From the NCBI GenBank assembly GCA_022736495.1, contig DZCR01000141.1, positions 1-8,273 of the forward strand: DNA of 8,273 nucleotides, given 5' to 3'. This document shows, piece after piece, positions 1-6,410 of the stretch. A model generated the notes under the pieces. That model saw only the letters and a program-made list of their open reading frames with translations. It was not told where the DNA came from and did not search any database. This DNA comes from Desulfobacca acetoxidans (GTDB lineage Bacteria > Desulfobacterota > Desulfobaccia > Desulfobaccales > 0-14-0-80-60-11). The position numbers were made by a program, and so were the translations under genes. Positions within the stretch are counted from its first letter, which is position 1, and every line of letters begins with the position of its first letter.

Positions 1-37
1 AAATAAATTATCTGTATGATCGCAGTTTGGTATCAAA
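1..37 (-). repeat. Dispersed repeat, left copy (inverted relative to 6303-6339)
   Basis: Bases 1-37 match the reverse complement of 6303-6339 at 32 of 37 positions without gaps. The core 1-25 matches at 24 of 25. The mismatches (positions 11, 26, 28, 34, 35) are all transitions. The copy may continue beyond the left edge. It lies downstream of the coiled-coil gene that ends at 73. The nature of the element is unknown. It is too long and too AT-rich at one end to be a chance match in this GC-rich window. Confidence 0.8.
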
Positions 38-72
38 AGGCAGGTTGCAGGGAACAGACTTGGGTCTAAAAA

Positions 73-273
73 TCAAATCCTGGGCGGCTCCTTTTTCGAG
101 TCCAGGACCGCCCGCATGTGGGCCAATTCCTGCCTGGCCCGGAGGAGTTCCATTTCCAACCGGGTGCGCTCCTGCATATCGGCATCAAGTTCCAGGGCAG
201 CCAGGGCCTTCTCCAGGTCCTCCACCTTGCGGGTCCAGCGGTAGAGTTCTTCGGCCAGATAGCGGACGCTCAT
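73..273 (-). CDS. Small coiled-coil protein of unknown function (66 aa)
   Basis: I do not recognise a family. The protein has no glycine, and no proline before Pro63-Pro64. It is rich in Glu, Arg, Leu and Ala, with hydrophobic residues at heptad spacing (Leu10/Val17/Leu24 and Leu43/Leu50/Leu57). It should therefore be almost entirely helical, probably a short coiled coil or helical hairpin. No signal peptide or membrane segment is visible, so it is likely cytoplasmic. Its ATG overlaps the kinase stop codon as ATGA (270-273), with only a weak GAGAAA upstream, which suggests translational coupling to the kinase. By position it is the last gene of the fumarase-kinase operon and could be a partner of the kinase, but that is inference. 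The overlap and the non-random composition support a real gene. Confidence 0.75.
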   Translation of the reverse strand: MSVRYLAEELYRWTRKVEDLEKALAALELDADMQERTRLEMELLRARQELAHMRAVLDSKKEPPRI

Positions 274-1661
274 GCTTTCTCAGGGCTTTGGTCAGGAGAG
301 TCCAGGCCTTCAGGCAGCGGCCCTTCCGGCGCCACCACCAGAGGCAGCACGAAGTAGAAATTATTGCCCCCGGGAGTGGCCTCGTATCCTACTTCACCGC
401 CGTGGGTTTCCACCACGTTGCGCACAAAGAAGAGCCCCCGGCCGGTCCCCACCTCACCATCGATATTAGTGCCCCGGTAGCCCTCGTCGAAGATGTGGGA
501 CACATCTTCCGGGGAGATATGGGGACCGGTCGTGAAGACGTTGAACTTGACGCCGTCTTTTCCCGGGCCGAAATAGTCCTTCAGATGGTCCCGGCCATAC
601 GCGATGTACTTGTGCCCCTCATAGTTACGGCGGGCATACTTGACCGCATTGGAAAAAAGGTTGGCGTAGACTTGGGACATCAGGCCTTTATCCACCGACA
701 GGGGCAGGTCTTCGTCGGGCATAACCCCGGCGCCGGTATCAATCTCGATATTGCGCTCCCGGAGCTTGTCCATGTAGAGATTTAACTGCGGTTCGATGAT
801 TTCCTTGGTTACCCGGGTAGTCCGCCGCCGCAGGACGAACTGGCCCTTTTGGAAATGGGACAGCCGGAACAGGGATTCGATGAAGAGACTGACCCCTTTG
901 TAGTGCTGCTCCAGGTGCTCGTAGTCCTGTTCCAGCTCAGCAATCAGGTTGCGAAAGACCTGGCGGGCATCCGCTTGCCCGGGAAATTCAGGATTTCTGA
1001 TTTCGCAGACGCACTCCATTTCTTGCAGATTTTTGATCTTGTTGCGCAAATGCCGGAGGTAAAGGCTGAGGCTGATGTTGGGGATGATCACATTGTGTTC
1101 GATATCGGCCACCAGACTGTTGATGAAGCGGATGTGCTGAATATTCTGGCGGGCGATGATCTTCACGTGGACGTTGTAGCCCAGGCGGTTGGCATACTTT
1201 TCGAAAAAAAAGCGGTCCGCTTCAGAGATTTTGTTCTCCGGGTATAATTCCAGCATACCGATGAGCTGTTCCTTGGCGTAAAAGGGGAGCTGGTTTACCA
1301 GGAGCAGGTTGCCCCGGATGGGGAGCACCAGGCCGCCATCCGCAGCATAGGCCTGATTGGCCAGATGGACGTGCTCGGGTGGATGGGTCTTATCAGGATA
1401 GAGCCCCCGGAGGCTATCGCACTTCAGTTCCAGCCAACCCTCGGCGCAGACTTGGTAGAGGCGCGCGTCCAGATCAAAAAATTCCTTGATCACGCCCACC
1501 GCGACCCGGTAGAAATTTTCTATGGTCTCATATTCCTGGGCCAGGTCGTAGAAGGTCTTGAGGGCGTTATCCTTCAGGGGGCCAAAATTATATTCCTGAA
1601 AGATGCGCCGCTTTTCCTTGATCCGGGCGGCAACCTCTGCCAGGTCCATGGGCATTTCCAT
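270..1661 (-). CDS. Soluble GAF-domain sensor histidine kinase
   Basis: This 463-residue protein has a GAF-like sensory domain (about 45-165), a helical dimerisation/phosphoacceptor region (about 175-275) and a C-terminal HATPase domain (about 300-441). The likely phosphoacceptor is His189 in EHNVIIPN, with the usual Pro five residues later (Pro194). The N box is NLFSNAVKYA with Asn338, the F-box-like FDEG is at 391-394, and the glycine box GTGRGL is at 405-410. The usual DxGxG motif is altered to TTGPH (377-381), so the adenine-contacting Asp is missing. I see no membrane helices, so it is probably cytoplasmic. The ATG at 1661 follows AGAGGA with a 7-base spacer. It lies 46 bases after the fumarase beta stop on the same strand, so it is likely co-transcribed. 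The signal it senses and its response regulator are unknown. Confidence 0.88.
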   Translation of the reverse strand: MEMPMDLAEVAARIKEKRRIFQEYNFGPLKDNALKTFYDLAQEYETIENFYRVAVGVIKEFFDLDARLYQVCAEGWLELKCDSLRGLYPDKTHPPEHVHLANQAYAADGGLVLPIRGNLLLVNQLPFYAKEQLIGMLELYPENKISEADRFFFEKYANRLGYNVHVKIIARQNIQHIRFINSLVADIEHNVIIPNISLSLYLRHLRNKIKNLQEMECVCEIRNPEFPGQADARQVFRNLIAELEQDYEHLEQHYKGVSLFIESLFRLSHFQKGQFVLRRRTTRVTKEIIEPQLNLYMDKLRERNIEIDTGAGVMPDEDLPLSVDKGLMSQVYANLFSNAVKYARRNYEGHKYIAYGRDHLKDYFGPGKDGVKFNVFTTGPHISPEDVSHIFDEGYRGTNIDGEVGTGRGLFFVRNVVETHGGEVGYEATPGGNNFYFVLPLVVAPEGPLPEGLDSPDQSPEKA

Positions 1662-1669
1662 CGCGGCGT

Positions 1670-1695
1670 CCTCTGGGAGGGATGCTCCTCATCCC
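1670..1695 (-). promoter_or_regulatory. Possible hairpins over the kinase ribosome binding site
   Basis: On the minus strand, GGGATG and CATCCC (1695-1690 and 1684-1679) form a perfect 6-bp stem with AGGAG in its loop. Just downstream, CCTC and GAGG (1680-1677 and 1673-1670) can pair across a 3-base loop and cover most of the kinase AGAGGA sequence. The two stems share two bases and cannot both form fully. This could tune kinase translation relative to fumarase, but the stems are short and chance is possible. Confidence 0.3.
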
Positions 1696-1707
1696 GGTTC
1701 AGCCCTG

Positions 1708-2274
1708 TTAGCGGGCGGCGGCACGGCGGTATTGTCTGACCCCCAGTTCATAAAGGTCCCGGCCCTGACAATCATTGATGACAATCGTGGGAAAACCTTC
1801 CACTTCCAGGCGGTGGACGGCTTCCGGCCCCAGTTCGGGAAAGGCGATCACCTCTGCGGTCTTGATGCGCTGGGAGATCAGCGCCCCAGCGCCGCCGGTA
1901 GCCCCTAAATAGACAGCCTTATGGTCTTGCAGGGCGGCAATGACTTCGGCAGAACGTTTGCCTTTGCCGATCATGGCCTTCAAACCCAGCTTAATCAGGG
2001 TCGGGGCATAAGAATCCATGCGATAGCTGGTGGTGGGGCCGGCGGCGCCGATGACGCGACCGGGGCGGGCTGGGCTGGGTCCCACGTAATAGATAATCTG
2101 TCCCCGTATGTCCATGGGCAGAGGCTCGCCCCGGGCCAGCATATCCACCAGACGCTTGTGGGCCGCATCCCTGGCTGTATAAATCACCCCACTGACTATG
2201 ACCGTATCGCCGATGTCCAACTGCAGCACGTCTTGGTCGGTCAGGGGCGGCGACAATTTAACCGTTTTGGCCAT
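1708..2274 (-). CDS. fumB: Class I fumarate hydratase, beta subunit
   Basis: This is the C-terminal-type (beta) subunit of the two-subunit iron-sulfur fumarase, which converts fumarate to L-malate reversibly in the cytoplasm. The length of 188 residues is usual for the subunit. Family-like motifs are GPTTSYRMD (79-87), the GKG of MIGKGKRS (103-105), which carries the conserved lysine, and the glycine-rich GATGGAGAL (124-132). The ATG at 2274 has AAAAAAGG upstream with a 6-base spacer. It follows the alpha gene by 60 bases on the same strand, matching the usual alpha-beta order. The symbol follows the two-subunit naming and does not mean the E. coli single-chain FumB. The related L-tartrate dehydratase beta subunit is the main alternative; with no tartrate genes nearby, fumarase is more likely. 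Confidence 0.92.
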   Translation of the reverse strand: MAKTVKLSPPLTDQDVLQLDIGDTVIVSGVIYTARDAAHKRLVDMLARGEPLPMDIRGQIIYYVGPSPARPGRVIGAAGPTTSYRMDSYAPTLIKLGLKAMIGKGKRSAEVIAALQDHKAVYLGATGGAGALISQRIKTAEVIAFPELGPEAVHRLEVEGFPTIVINDCQGRDLYELGVRQYRRAAAR

Positions 2275-2334
2275 GGTTCACCTTTTTTGTCCGTTTCCCA
2301 CGCAAAAACCACTAGCAAATAACCGAAAACCGTA

Positions 2335-3174
2335 TTAAAGCACCACTTCCTTATGCCGGGAAGCGTGGCATTGAATGTTGACCGCCACCGGCAGCGAGGC
2401 AATGTGGCAGGGCTGCATCAGGATATGGACGGCCATGGCAGTCACTCGGCCCCCCAGTCCCTGGGGTCCGATGCCCAGGTCGTTGACCTCGCCCAAAAGT
2501 TGGCGCTCCAGGTCGGCCAGTTCCGGATCGGAGTTGGCCTGGCCCAATTCCCGCAGCAGGGACTTTTTGGCCAGCAAGGCGGCCCGTTCAAACGCGCCCC
2601 CGATGCCCACTCCCACGATAATGGGGGGGCAAGGGTTGGGACCAGCCTCCTCTACGGTGCTGATAACTTTCTCTTTCACGCCGGCCAGGCCTTCAGCCGG
2701 TTTGAGCATATAGAGGCGGCTCATATTTTCGCTACCCCCACCCTTAGGCACCACGGTGAGTTTGAGGCGGTCCCCCGGCACAATCTCGGTATGGATGACG
2801 GCCGGGGTATTATCCCCGGTGTTGACCCGGGTCAAGGGGTGGCACAGAGATTTCCGCAAATAGCCTTCGCCGTACCCCTGGCGCACCCCCTCATTAATCG
2901 CTTCCGTAAAATCACCACCCACCAGGTGGACGTCCTGGCCCACTTCGGCAAAGATAATGGCCAAGCCGCAATCCTGGCACAGGGGAATGCGGTCTTCTTG
3001 GGCAATGCGCGCGTTTTCCAGCAGTTGCCGGAAAATTTCTTTGCCGCTGGGGGATTCTTCGGCCTCTAACCCCTGGGCCAGAGCGGCCAAAAGATCGGCG
3101 CCGGGCTCATAATTGGCGGCAATGGCTGCGGCTTTTACGGCCTGGGTGACCTGGGCCACCTCGATCTGTCGCAT
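2335..3174 (-). CDS. fumA: Class I fumarate hydratase, alpha subunit
   Basis: This is the iron-sulfur-binding (alpha) subunit of the oxygen-sensitive class I fumarase. It binds a [4Fe-4S] cluster for hydration of fumarate. From the chosen start it has 279 residues, the usual size. The three likely cluster cysteines are Cys66 (LCQDCG), Cys182 (NPCPP) and Cys269 (NIQCHASRH). Other family-like segments are HTEIVPGDRL (128-137) and GGGSENMSRL (145-154). I chose the ATG at 3174 because AGGAG lies 5 bases upstream; an in-frame ATG at 3198 would add eight residues but has no comparable site. It is the first gene of the likely operon with the beta subunit and kinase. The first cysteine motif reads CQDCG, where I expect CQDTG in many relatives. 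L-tartrate dehydratase alpha is the alternative. Confidence 0.93.
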   Translation of the reverse strand: MRQIEVAQVTQAVKAAAIAANYEPGADLLAALAQGLEAEESPSGKEIFRQLLENARIAQEDRIPLCQDCGLAIIFAEVGQDVHLVGGDFTEAINEGVRQGYGEGYLRKSLCHPLTRVNTGDNTPAVIHTEIVPGDRLKLTVVPKGGGSENMSRLYMLKPAEGLAGVKEKVISTVEEAGPNPCPPIIVGVGIGGAFERAALLAKKSLLRELGQANSDPELADLERQLLGEVNDLGIGPQGLGGRVTAMAVHILMQPCHIASLPVAVNIQCHASRHKEVVL

Positions 3175-3248
3175 AGACGCTCCTGAAAGATGGTACATGA
3201 TCTAAGGCCCTGAACGCCAAAGACGTGATGCCTCGCGCCGAGCCCCTC

Positions 3249-3276
3249 ATTATCTTTAAACTTTATATTCTGAAAA
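3249..3276 (-). promoter_or_regulatory. Candidate promoter for the fumarase operon
   Basis: On the minus strand, TTTTCA (3276-3271) and GATAAT (3254-3249) are 16 bases apart, matching the sigma-70 consensus at 4 of 6 and 5 of 6 positions. They lie in the AT-rich gap between the end of mrcA and the alpha-subunit start, and would give a leader of roughly 68 bases. I see no clear terminator for mrcA in this gap, so read-through from mrcA is also possible. Confidence 0.4.
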
Positions 3277-3289
3277 CCGAAAACTTGCC

Positions 3290-5674
3290 TCAATCACCCA
3301 AATCATTCTTAAAGAATTGCTGACTGGAGGCCTGGGGGGTGGGGGCCTGCTCCGGGGAGGTCTCATCCTCGGGGTAGAAGGTCTCATCGGATTGCGCCGC
3401 AGCTTCATCATCCGTGGGGCTGCTGCCGTCCTCCTCACTGCCACGCTTGGCCAGCACGGTGCCCGATGCCTCCTGGAATTGCTCCACCGGCGTGCCCTTC
3501 AAGGCCTCTTTCATGTAGGCGATGAAAATAGGGGCCGCAGCCGCGGAGCCGGTCTCCTTGGGGCCCAGACTGCGTTCATCGTCCATCCCCACCCAGGTCC
3601 CGGTGATCAAAGACGGCGTGAAGCCGATAAACCAGGCGTCCCGAGTCTTATTGGTGGTGCCGGTTTTGCCTCCCAGGGGCCGCCCCAGGACCCGAACCCG
3701 GGTGGCGGTGCCCCGCTCCACCACGCCCATCAAGAGATTGGTCATGGTTTCGGCGGTTTGCGGGCTGATCACCTGCTGGCCATGAGGCCGGTTTTCCACC
3801 AAAACCCGGCCATCCCGATCTTCGATCCGGTTAATGCAAATCGGGTCGATCAACTTGCCGTCATTGGGGAAGGCCGAGTAGGCTCGGGTCAGCTCCATCA
3901 AGGTGACATCGGAAGCTCCCAGCGCAGAAGCATAATTGGGAAAGATAGGGCTGGAGATCCCCAGGGTTTTGGCCATGCGGACCGTGGCCGGGACGCCGAT
4001 GGCCATCATCAGCCGCACCGCGGGCACGTTACGGGAATGGGCTATGGCGTAAGATAAGGGGATGGGGCCGTAAAAGCGGTGGTCATAATTTTGCGGCGAC
4101 CACAACTGGCCGTGGCGGCCTCCGGGCAGCGACAGGGGGGCGTCCACCAGAATGGAATCCGGGCGGTAGCCTTTTTCCACCGCGGCGGCGTACAGGATAG
4201 GTTTAAAGGCCGAGCCGGGTTGCCTCCGGGCCTGAGTGGCCCGGTTGAAGGTGCTGTCGCCGAAGTCCTTACCCCCCATGAGAACCCGAACCTTTCCGGT
4301 CTTTAATTCCATGGAAACCACTGCGGCCTGGACCATGGGGGCGGGGATCAATTCCGCGGTCCACATTTTCGCCTGGCCCTCCCGGCTCAGCAGGCGCACC
4401 TGGACCACATCCCCGGGTCTGAGAGAAGCCACCGGGGTGGAGGCCCGGGATTTACTGCCGCTGGGGTCCCTGAGGCTGCCCCATTGGTCTCCCAGCCGAA
4501 AATAAACGCCCTTGGCGCCCCGGCGCCGATCGGGGGAATTCACCACCAGGGCGGTTACCGCCAGGCCCTTACGGGGCGGGTATTTCCGGTAATACTTGAC
4601 CTGGCGATTCTGGTAGGACACCATCTCCTTGCCGTGAAAATGATTCAGGGGCCCCCGGTAGCCATTGCGCTGGATGAGCCCGTCGAGGCCCTCCTGGATG
4701 GCCTCATGCGCCACTTTGTGGAGATGCACGTCCGCCGTGGTATACACCCGCAGGCCCATATTGTAGACCGATTCCTTGCCGAAACGGTCTTCCAGCAGAG
4801 TCCGCACGTGCTCGGTGAAGTAGCCGCAATCCTTGATCCATTCCGGCCGGTAAGGCTTGAGCTTGATGGGCTGCCGGAAGGCGGCGTCTTCCTGCTCTTT
4901 GCTGATGAATCCCACTTCGGCCATGCGCCGGAGCACGTAGGCCTGGCGCTCCTTGGCCCGCTGGGGGTTGAGGTAGGGGTCGTAGCGGCTGGGGGCCTTG
5001 GGGATGCCCGCCAGGATGGCCGCCTCCGCCAGATTCAGGTCTTCCACGTGCTTGGAGAAGTACTCCTGGGCCGCGGCTTCCACCCCGTAGGCCCCGTGAC
5101 CCAGGAAGATGTGGTTCAGGTAAACGTCGAGGATTTCTTCCTTGGTCATGTAGTGGTCGATGCGGTAGGCCAGCACCGCTTCCCGGATCTTCCGGGCGAA
5201 GCTCTTCTCAGAGGTGAGGAGGATACGCTTCACCACCTGCTGGGTGATGGTGCTGCCGCCCTGGACCACTTCGCCGGCCTCCAGGTTGCGGAAAAAGGCC
5301 CGGACGATGCCGGTGATGTCCACCCCGGGGTGCTCGAAGAAGCGGGCGTCTTCTGCAGCCACAAAGGCCAGGATCAGATGCCGGGGCAGGCGGCTGTAAG
5401 GCACTTCGATACGCCGCTCCGAATAGAACTCCCCGATCCGCTGGCCGTCCCGGGCGTAGATCTGGGTGATCACCGAGGGCCGGAATTCCTTGACCTGAGT
5501 AAAATCCGGGAGGTCCCGCAAGAAATGGAAATAGATGAATACCCCGGCTGCAGCCACCAGCAAAAACCCGGTGAACACCAGGCCGTACAAAATCAGGCTC
5601 AGCCGCCGGGCCCAGCGCCGCCGTTGATGATATTTTTCCAGCCGGTTCGGATTGGATCCCTTGAAAAAAGTCAT
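3290..5674 (-). CDS. mrcA: Penicillin-binding protein 1A (class A, bifunctional)
   Basis: This 794-residue enzyme polymerises glycan strands and cross-links peptides of peptidoglycan outside the inner membrane. A basic cytoplasmic N-terminus is followed by one membrane anchor (about 27-49). The glycosyltransferase domain (about 70-240) has the catalytic Glu108 in AAEDARFFEHPG and the GGSTITQQ motif (139-146). An OB-like linker region spans about 310-445. The transpeptidase domain (about 450-725) has the active-site Ser488 in SAFK, Ser547-Arg-Asn in SRN, and KTGT (670-673). The tail from about 745 is acidic and rich in Ser, Pro and Gln, ending in FFKNDLGD. An in-frame stop two codons upstream fixes the ATG at 5674, although no good Shine-Dalgarno sequence precedes it. 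The length fits PBP1A with its inserted domain. Confidence 0.96.
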   Translation of the reverse strand: MTFFKGSNPNRLEKYHQRRRWARRLSLILYGLVFTGFLLVAAAGVFIYFHFLRDLPDFTQVKEFRPSVITQIYARDGQRIGEFYSERRIEVPYSRLPRHLILAFVAAEDARFFEHPGVDITGIVRAFFRNLEAGEVVQGGSTITQQVVKRILLTSEKSFARKIREAVLAYRIDHYMTKEEILDVYLNHIFLGHGAYGVEAAAQEYFSKHVEDLNLAEAAILAGIPKAPSRYDPYLNPQRAKERQAYVLRRMAEVGFISKEQEDAAFRQPIKLKPYRPEWIKDCGYFTEHVRTLLEDRFGKESVYNMGLRVYTTADVHLHKVAHEAIQEGLDGLIQRNGYRGPLNHFHGKEMVSYQNRQVKYYRKYPPRKGLAVTALVVNSPDRRRGAKGVYFRLGDQWGSLRDPSGSKSRASTPVASLRPGDVVQVRLLSREGQAKMWTAELIPAPMVQAAVVSMELKTGKVRVLMGGKDFGDSTFNRATQARRQPGSAFKPILYAAAVEKGYRPDSILVDAPLSLPGGRHGQLWSPQNYDHRFYGPIPLSYAIAHSRNVPAVRLMMAIGVPATVRMAKTLGISSPIFPNYASALGASDVTLMELTRAYSAFPNDGKLIDPICINRIEDRDGRVLVENRPHGQQVISPQTAETMTNLLMGVVERGTATRVRVLGRPLGGKTGTTNKTRDAWFIGFTPSLITGTWVGMDDERSLGPKETGSAAAAPIFIAYMKEALKGTPVEQFQEASGTVLAKRGSEEDGSSPTDDEAAAQSDETFYPEDETSPEQAPTPQASSQQFFKNDLGD

Positions 5675-5730
5675 GGTTGTTTAGTTTACCATTGTGCTTG
5701 AGACTTGGATAGTTCCTGATTTTCCGATGC

Positions 5731-5756
5731 AGGGGGCAGGCCGTTAGGCGCCCCCT
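5731..5756. other. Strong hairpin in the mrcA leader region
   Basis: AGGGGGC (5731-5737) pairs with GCCCCCT (5750-5756). Inside, GCC and GGC (5740-5742, 5747-5749) pair around a GTTA loop with a 2-base bulge. Neither strand has a U-rich tail next to it, so it is not a typical terminator. It would lie in the 5' leader of mrcA if transcription starts near 5843. Confidence 0.5.
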
Positions 5757-5765
5757 TACTGCACC

Positions 5766-5787
5766 CCGCCTTCTTACCCAAAGGCGG
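5766..5787. other. Hairpin in the mrcA leader region
   Basis: CCGCCTT (5766-5772) and AAGGCGG (5781-5787) form a perfect 7-bp stem with an 8-base loop. There is no U tract on either side. Together with the hairpin at 5731-5756 it would make a structured leader for mrcA. Function unknown. Confidence 0.45.
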
Positions 5788-5827
5788 CCAGCCTCCCCGC
5801 CGGCGCGCCTTCATACCTTACTTGTCG

Positions 5828-5846
5828 GCCAAAACCAAGTTTTGGC
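5828..5846 (-). terminator. Possible terminator-like hairpin after the 83-aa gene
   Basis: GCCAAAAC (5828-5835) and GTTTTGGC (5839-5846) form a perfect 8-bp stem with a 3-base loop, starting 17 bases beyond the stop of the 83-aa gene. On the minus strand no U run follows the stem, so it may end or protect that transcript only weakly. The AT-rich side lies on the plus strand, where no gene needs terminating. Confidence 0.35.
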
Positions 5847-5849
5847 TTA

Positions 5850-5878
5850 ATTATAATCTATTATCATACCGTTTTGAA
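5850..5878 (-). promoter_or_regulatory. Candidate promoter for mrcA
   Basis: On the minus strand, TTCAAA (5878-5873) is 17 bases from a perfect TATAAT (5855-5850). This would place the start near 5843 and give mrcA a leader of about 170 bases containing the three hairpins listed separately. The -35 box overlaps the 3' end of the 83-aa gene. The -35 matches only 4 of 6, and AT-rich DNA can give TATAAT by chance. Confidence 0.4.
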
Positions 5879-6115
5879 GTTTTCCAGAAATTGGCCAATT
5901 TGCACTCCCAAGTGGATGCATTCGATGTTATCCATGCATTTGTCCGCGTCCACCTTGTCGATGTAAGTGGCCAGGTGGTGCTGATCTTTCCTCAACTCCA
6001 GGACGTAGGCGTTTTTGCCTTTGTCAAAGGTGAGGGTAGAAGTCACGCCGTACTTGTCGATATCCGGGTACATCAGGTGAATCTTGTCCTTCAATTCCGC
6101 GATGGTGTGAGCCAT
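5864..6115 (-). CDS. Conserved-looking small hypothetical protein (83 aa)
   Basis: I do not assign a function. The 83-residue protein looks like a compact soluble alpha/beta domain. It has an N-terminal helix (AHTIAELKDKI), a beta-like stretch (VTSTLTFDKGKNAYVLEL, about 22-39), then a charged segment with two cysteines and a C-terminal helix (GVQIGQFLENF). There is no signal peptide or membrane segment. I chose the ATG at 6115 because AGGAG (6128-6124 on the minus strand) lies 8 bases upstream. A GTG at 6124 would add three residues but overlaps that site. It stands alone between mrcA and the divergent xerC. The good ribosome binding site and well-formed protein support a real gene. Confidence 0.8.
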   Translation of the reverse strand: MAHTIAELKDKIHLMYPDIDKYGVTSTLTFDKGKNAYVLELRKDQHHLATYIDKVDADKCMDNIECIHLGVQIGQFLENFKTV

Positions 6116-6140
6116 GAACGTCACTCCTTTTGGCGAATTA

Positions 6141-6160
6141 GGCGGCCGGTTTCCGCCGCC
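6141..6160 (-). other. GC-rich hairpin just upstream of the 83-aa gene's ribosome binding site
   Basis: GGCGGC (6141-6146) pairs with GCCGCC (6155-6160), and the stem extends by GG/CC around a TTT loop with one bulged base. On the minus strand it ends 9 bases before the AAAAGGAG of the 83-aa gene. No U tract follows. It could affect translation or mRNA stability. Confidence 0.45.
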
Positions 6161-6184
6161 GGGCCCCTATTAGGACTGTATTTT

Positions 6185-6213
6185 AAAATAAGGACCCAGA
6201 CCGGGCGCGGCAA
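6185..6213 (-). promoter_or_regulatory. Weak candidate promoter for the 83-aa gene
   Basis: On the minus strand, TTGCCG (6213-6208) and TATTTT (6190-6185) are 17 bases apart, each matching the sigma-70 consensus at 4 of 6. The position would give a leader of about 60 bases including the GC-rich hairpin at 6141-6160. Confidence 0.25.
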
Positions 6214-6302
6214 GGGGAAAGGACAATGTTTTCGAAACAATCCCTGGGTTTTGCCCCCTACAACCTATTGCAAAACCGGCATCAAACCCTGGGGAGCCTG
6301 GG

Positions 6303-6339
6303 TTCAATACCGAGCTGCGATCATACAGGTAATTTATTT
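6303..6339 (+). repeat. Dispersed repeat, right copy (inverted relative to 1-37)
   Basis: The conserved core begins CTGCGATCATACAGG at 6315 and runs into AT-rich DNA. It matches the reverse complement of 1-37 at 32 of 37 positions, with transitions only. To its left, CCCTG and CCTG blocks (6287-6300) have possible, more diverged counterparts near 41-51. The copy lies upstream of the xerC promoter and overlaps no gene. Confidence 0.8.
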
Positions 6340-6410
6340 TTTGTAGCGACTGTCTTTTAAGTCAAGGTGCCTGGATGACAAATTGATTCCAGGGTTGATT
6401 GTTTTTTAGC

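Noticed and set aside
2353..3069. Plus-strand open frame (238 codons) opposite the fumarase alpha gene.
   Set aside because: It is a shadow of a well-supported gene, with no recognisable domain or ribosome binding site context.
4484..5701. Long open frame (405 codons) on the plus strand opposite mrcA.
   Set aside because: It is antisense to a clear penicillin-binding protein with intact motifs; GC-rich coding DNA often leaves such frames open, and its protein has no recognisable motif.
6298..6325. A tRNA T-arm-like stretch (GGGTTCAATACC) in the spacer before xerC.
   Set aside because: The 5-bp stem has a mismatch, the loop departs from the usual pattern, and no acceptor, D or anticodon arm can be built around it.
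1..6339. Composite transposon bounded by the inverted repeats.
   Set aside because: No transposase, accessory cargo or target duplication is visible; the enclosed genes are housekeeping genes.
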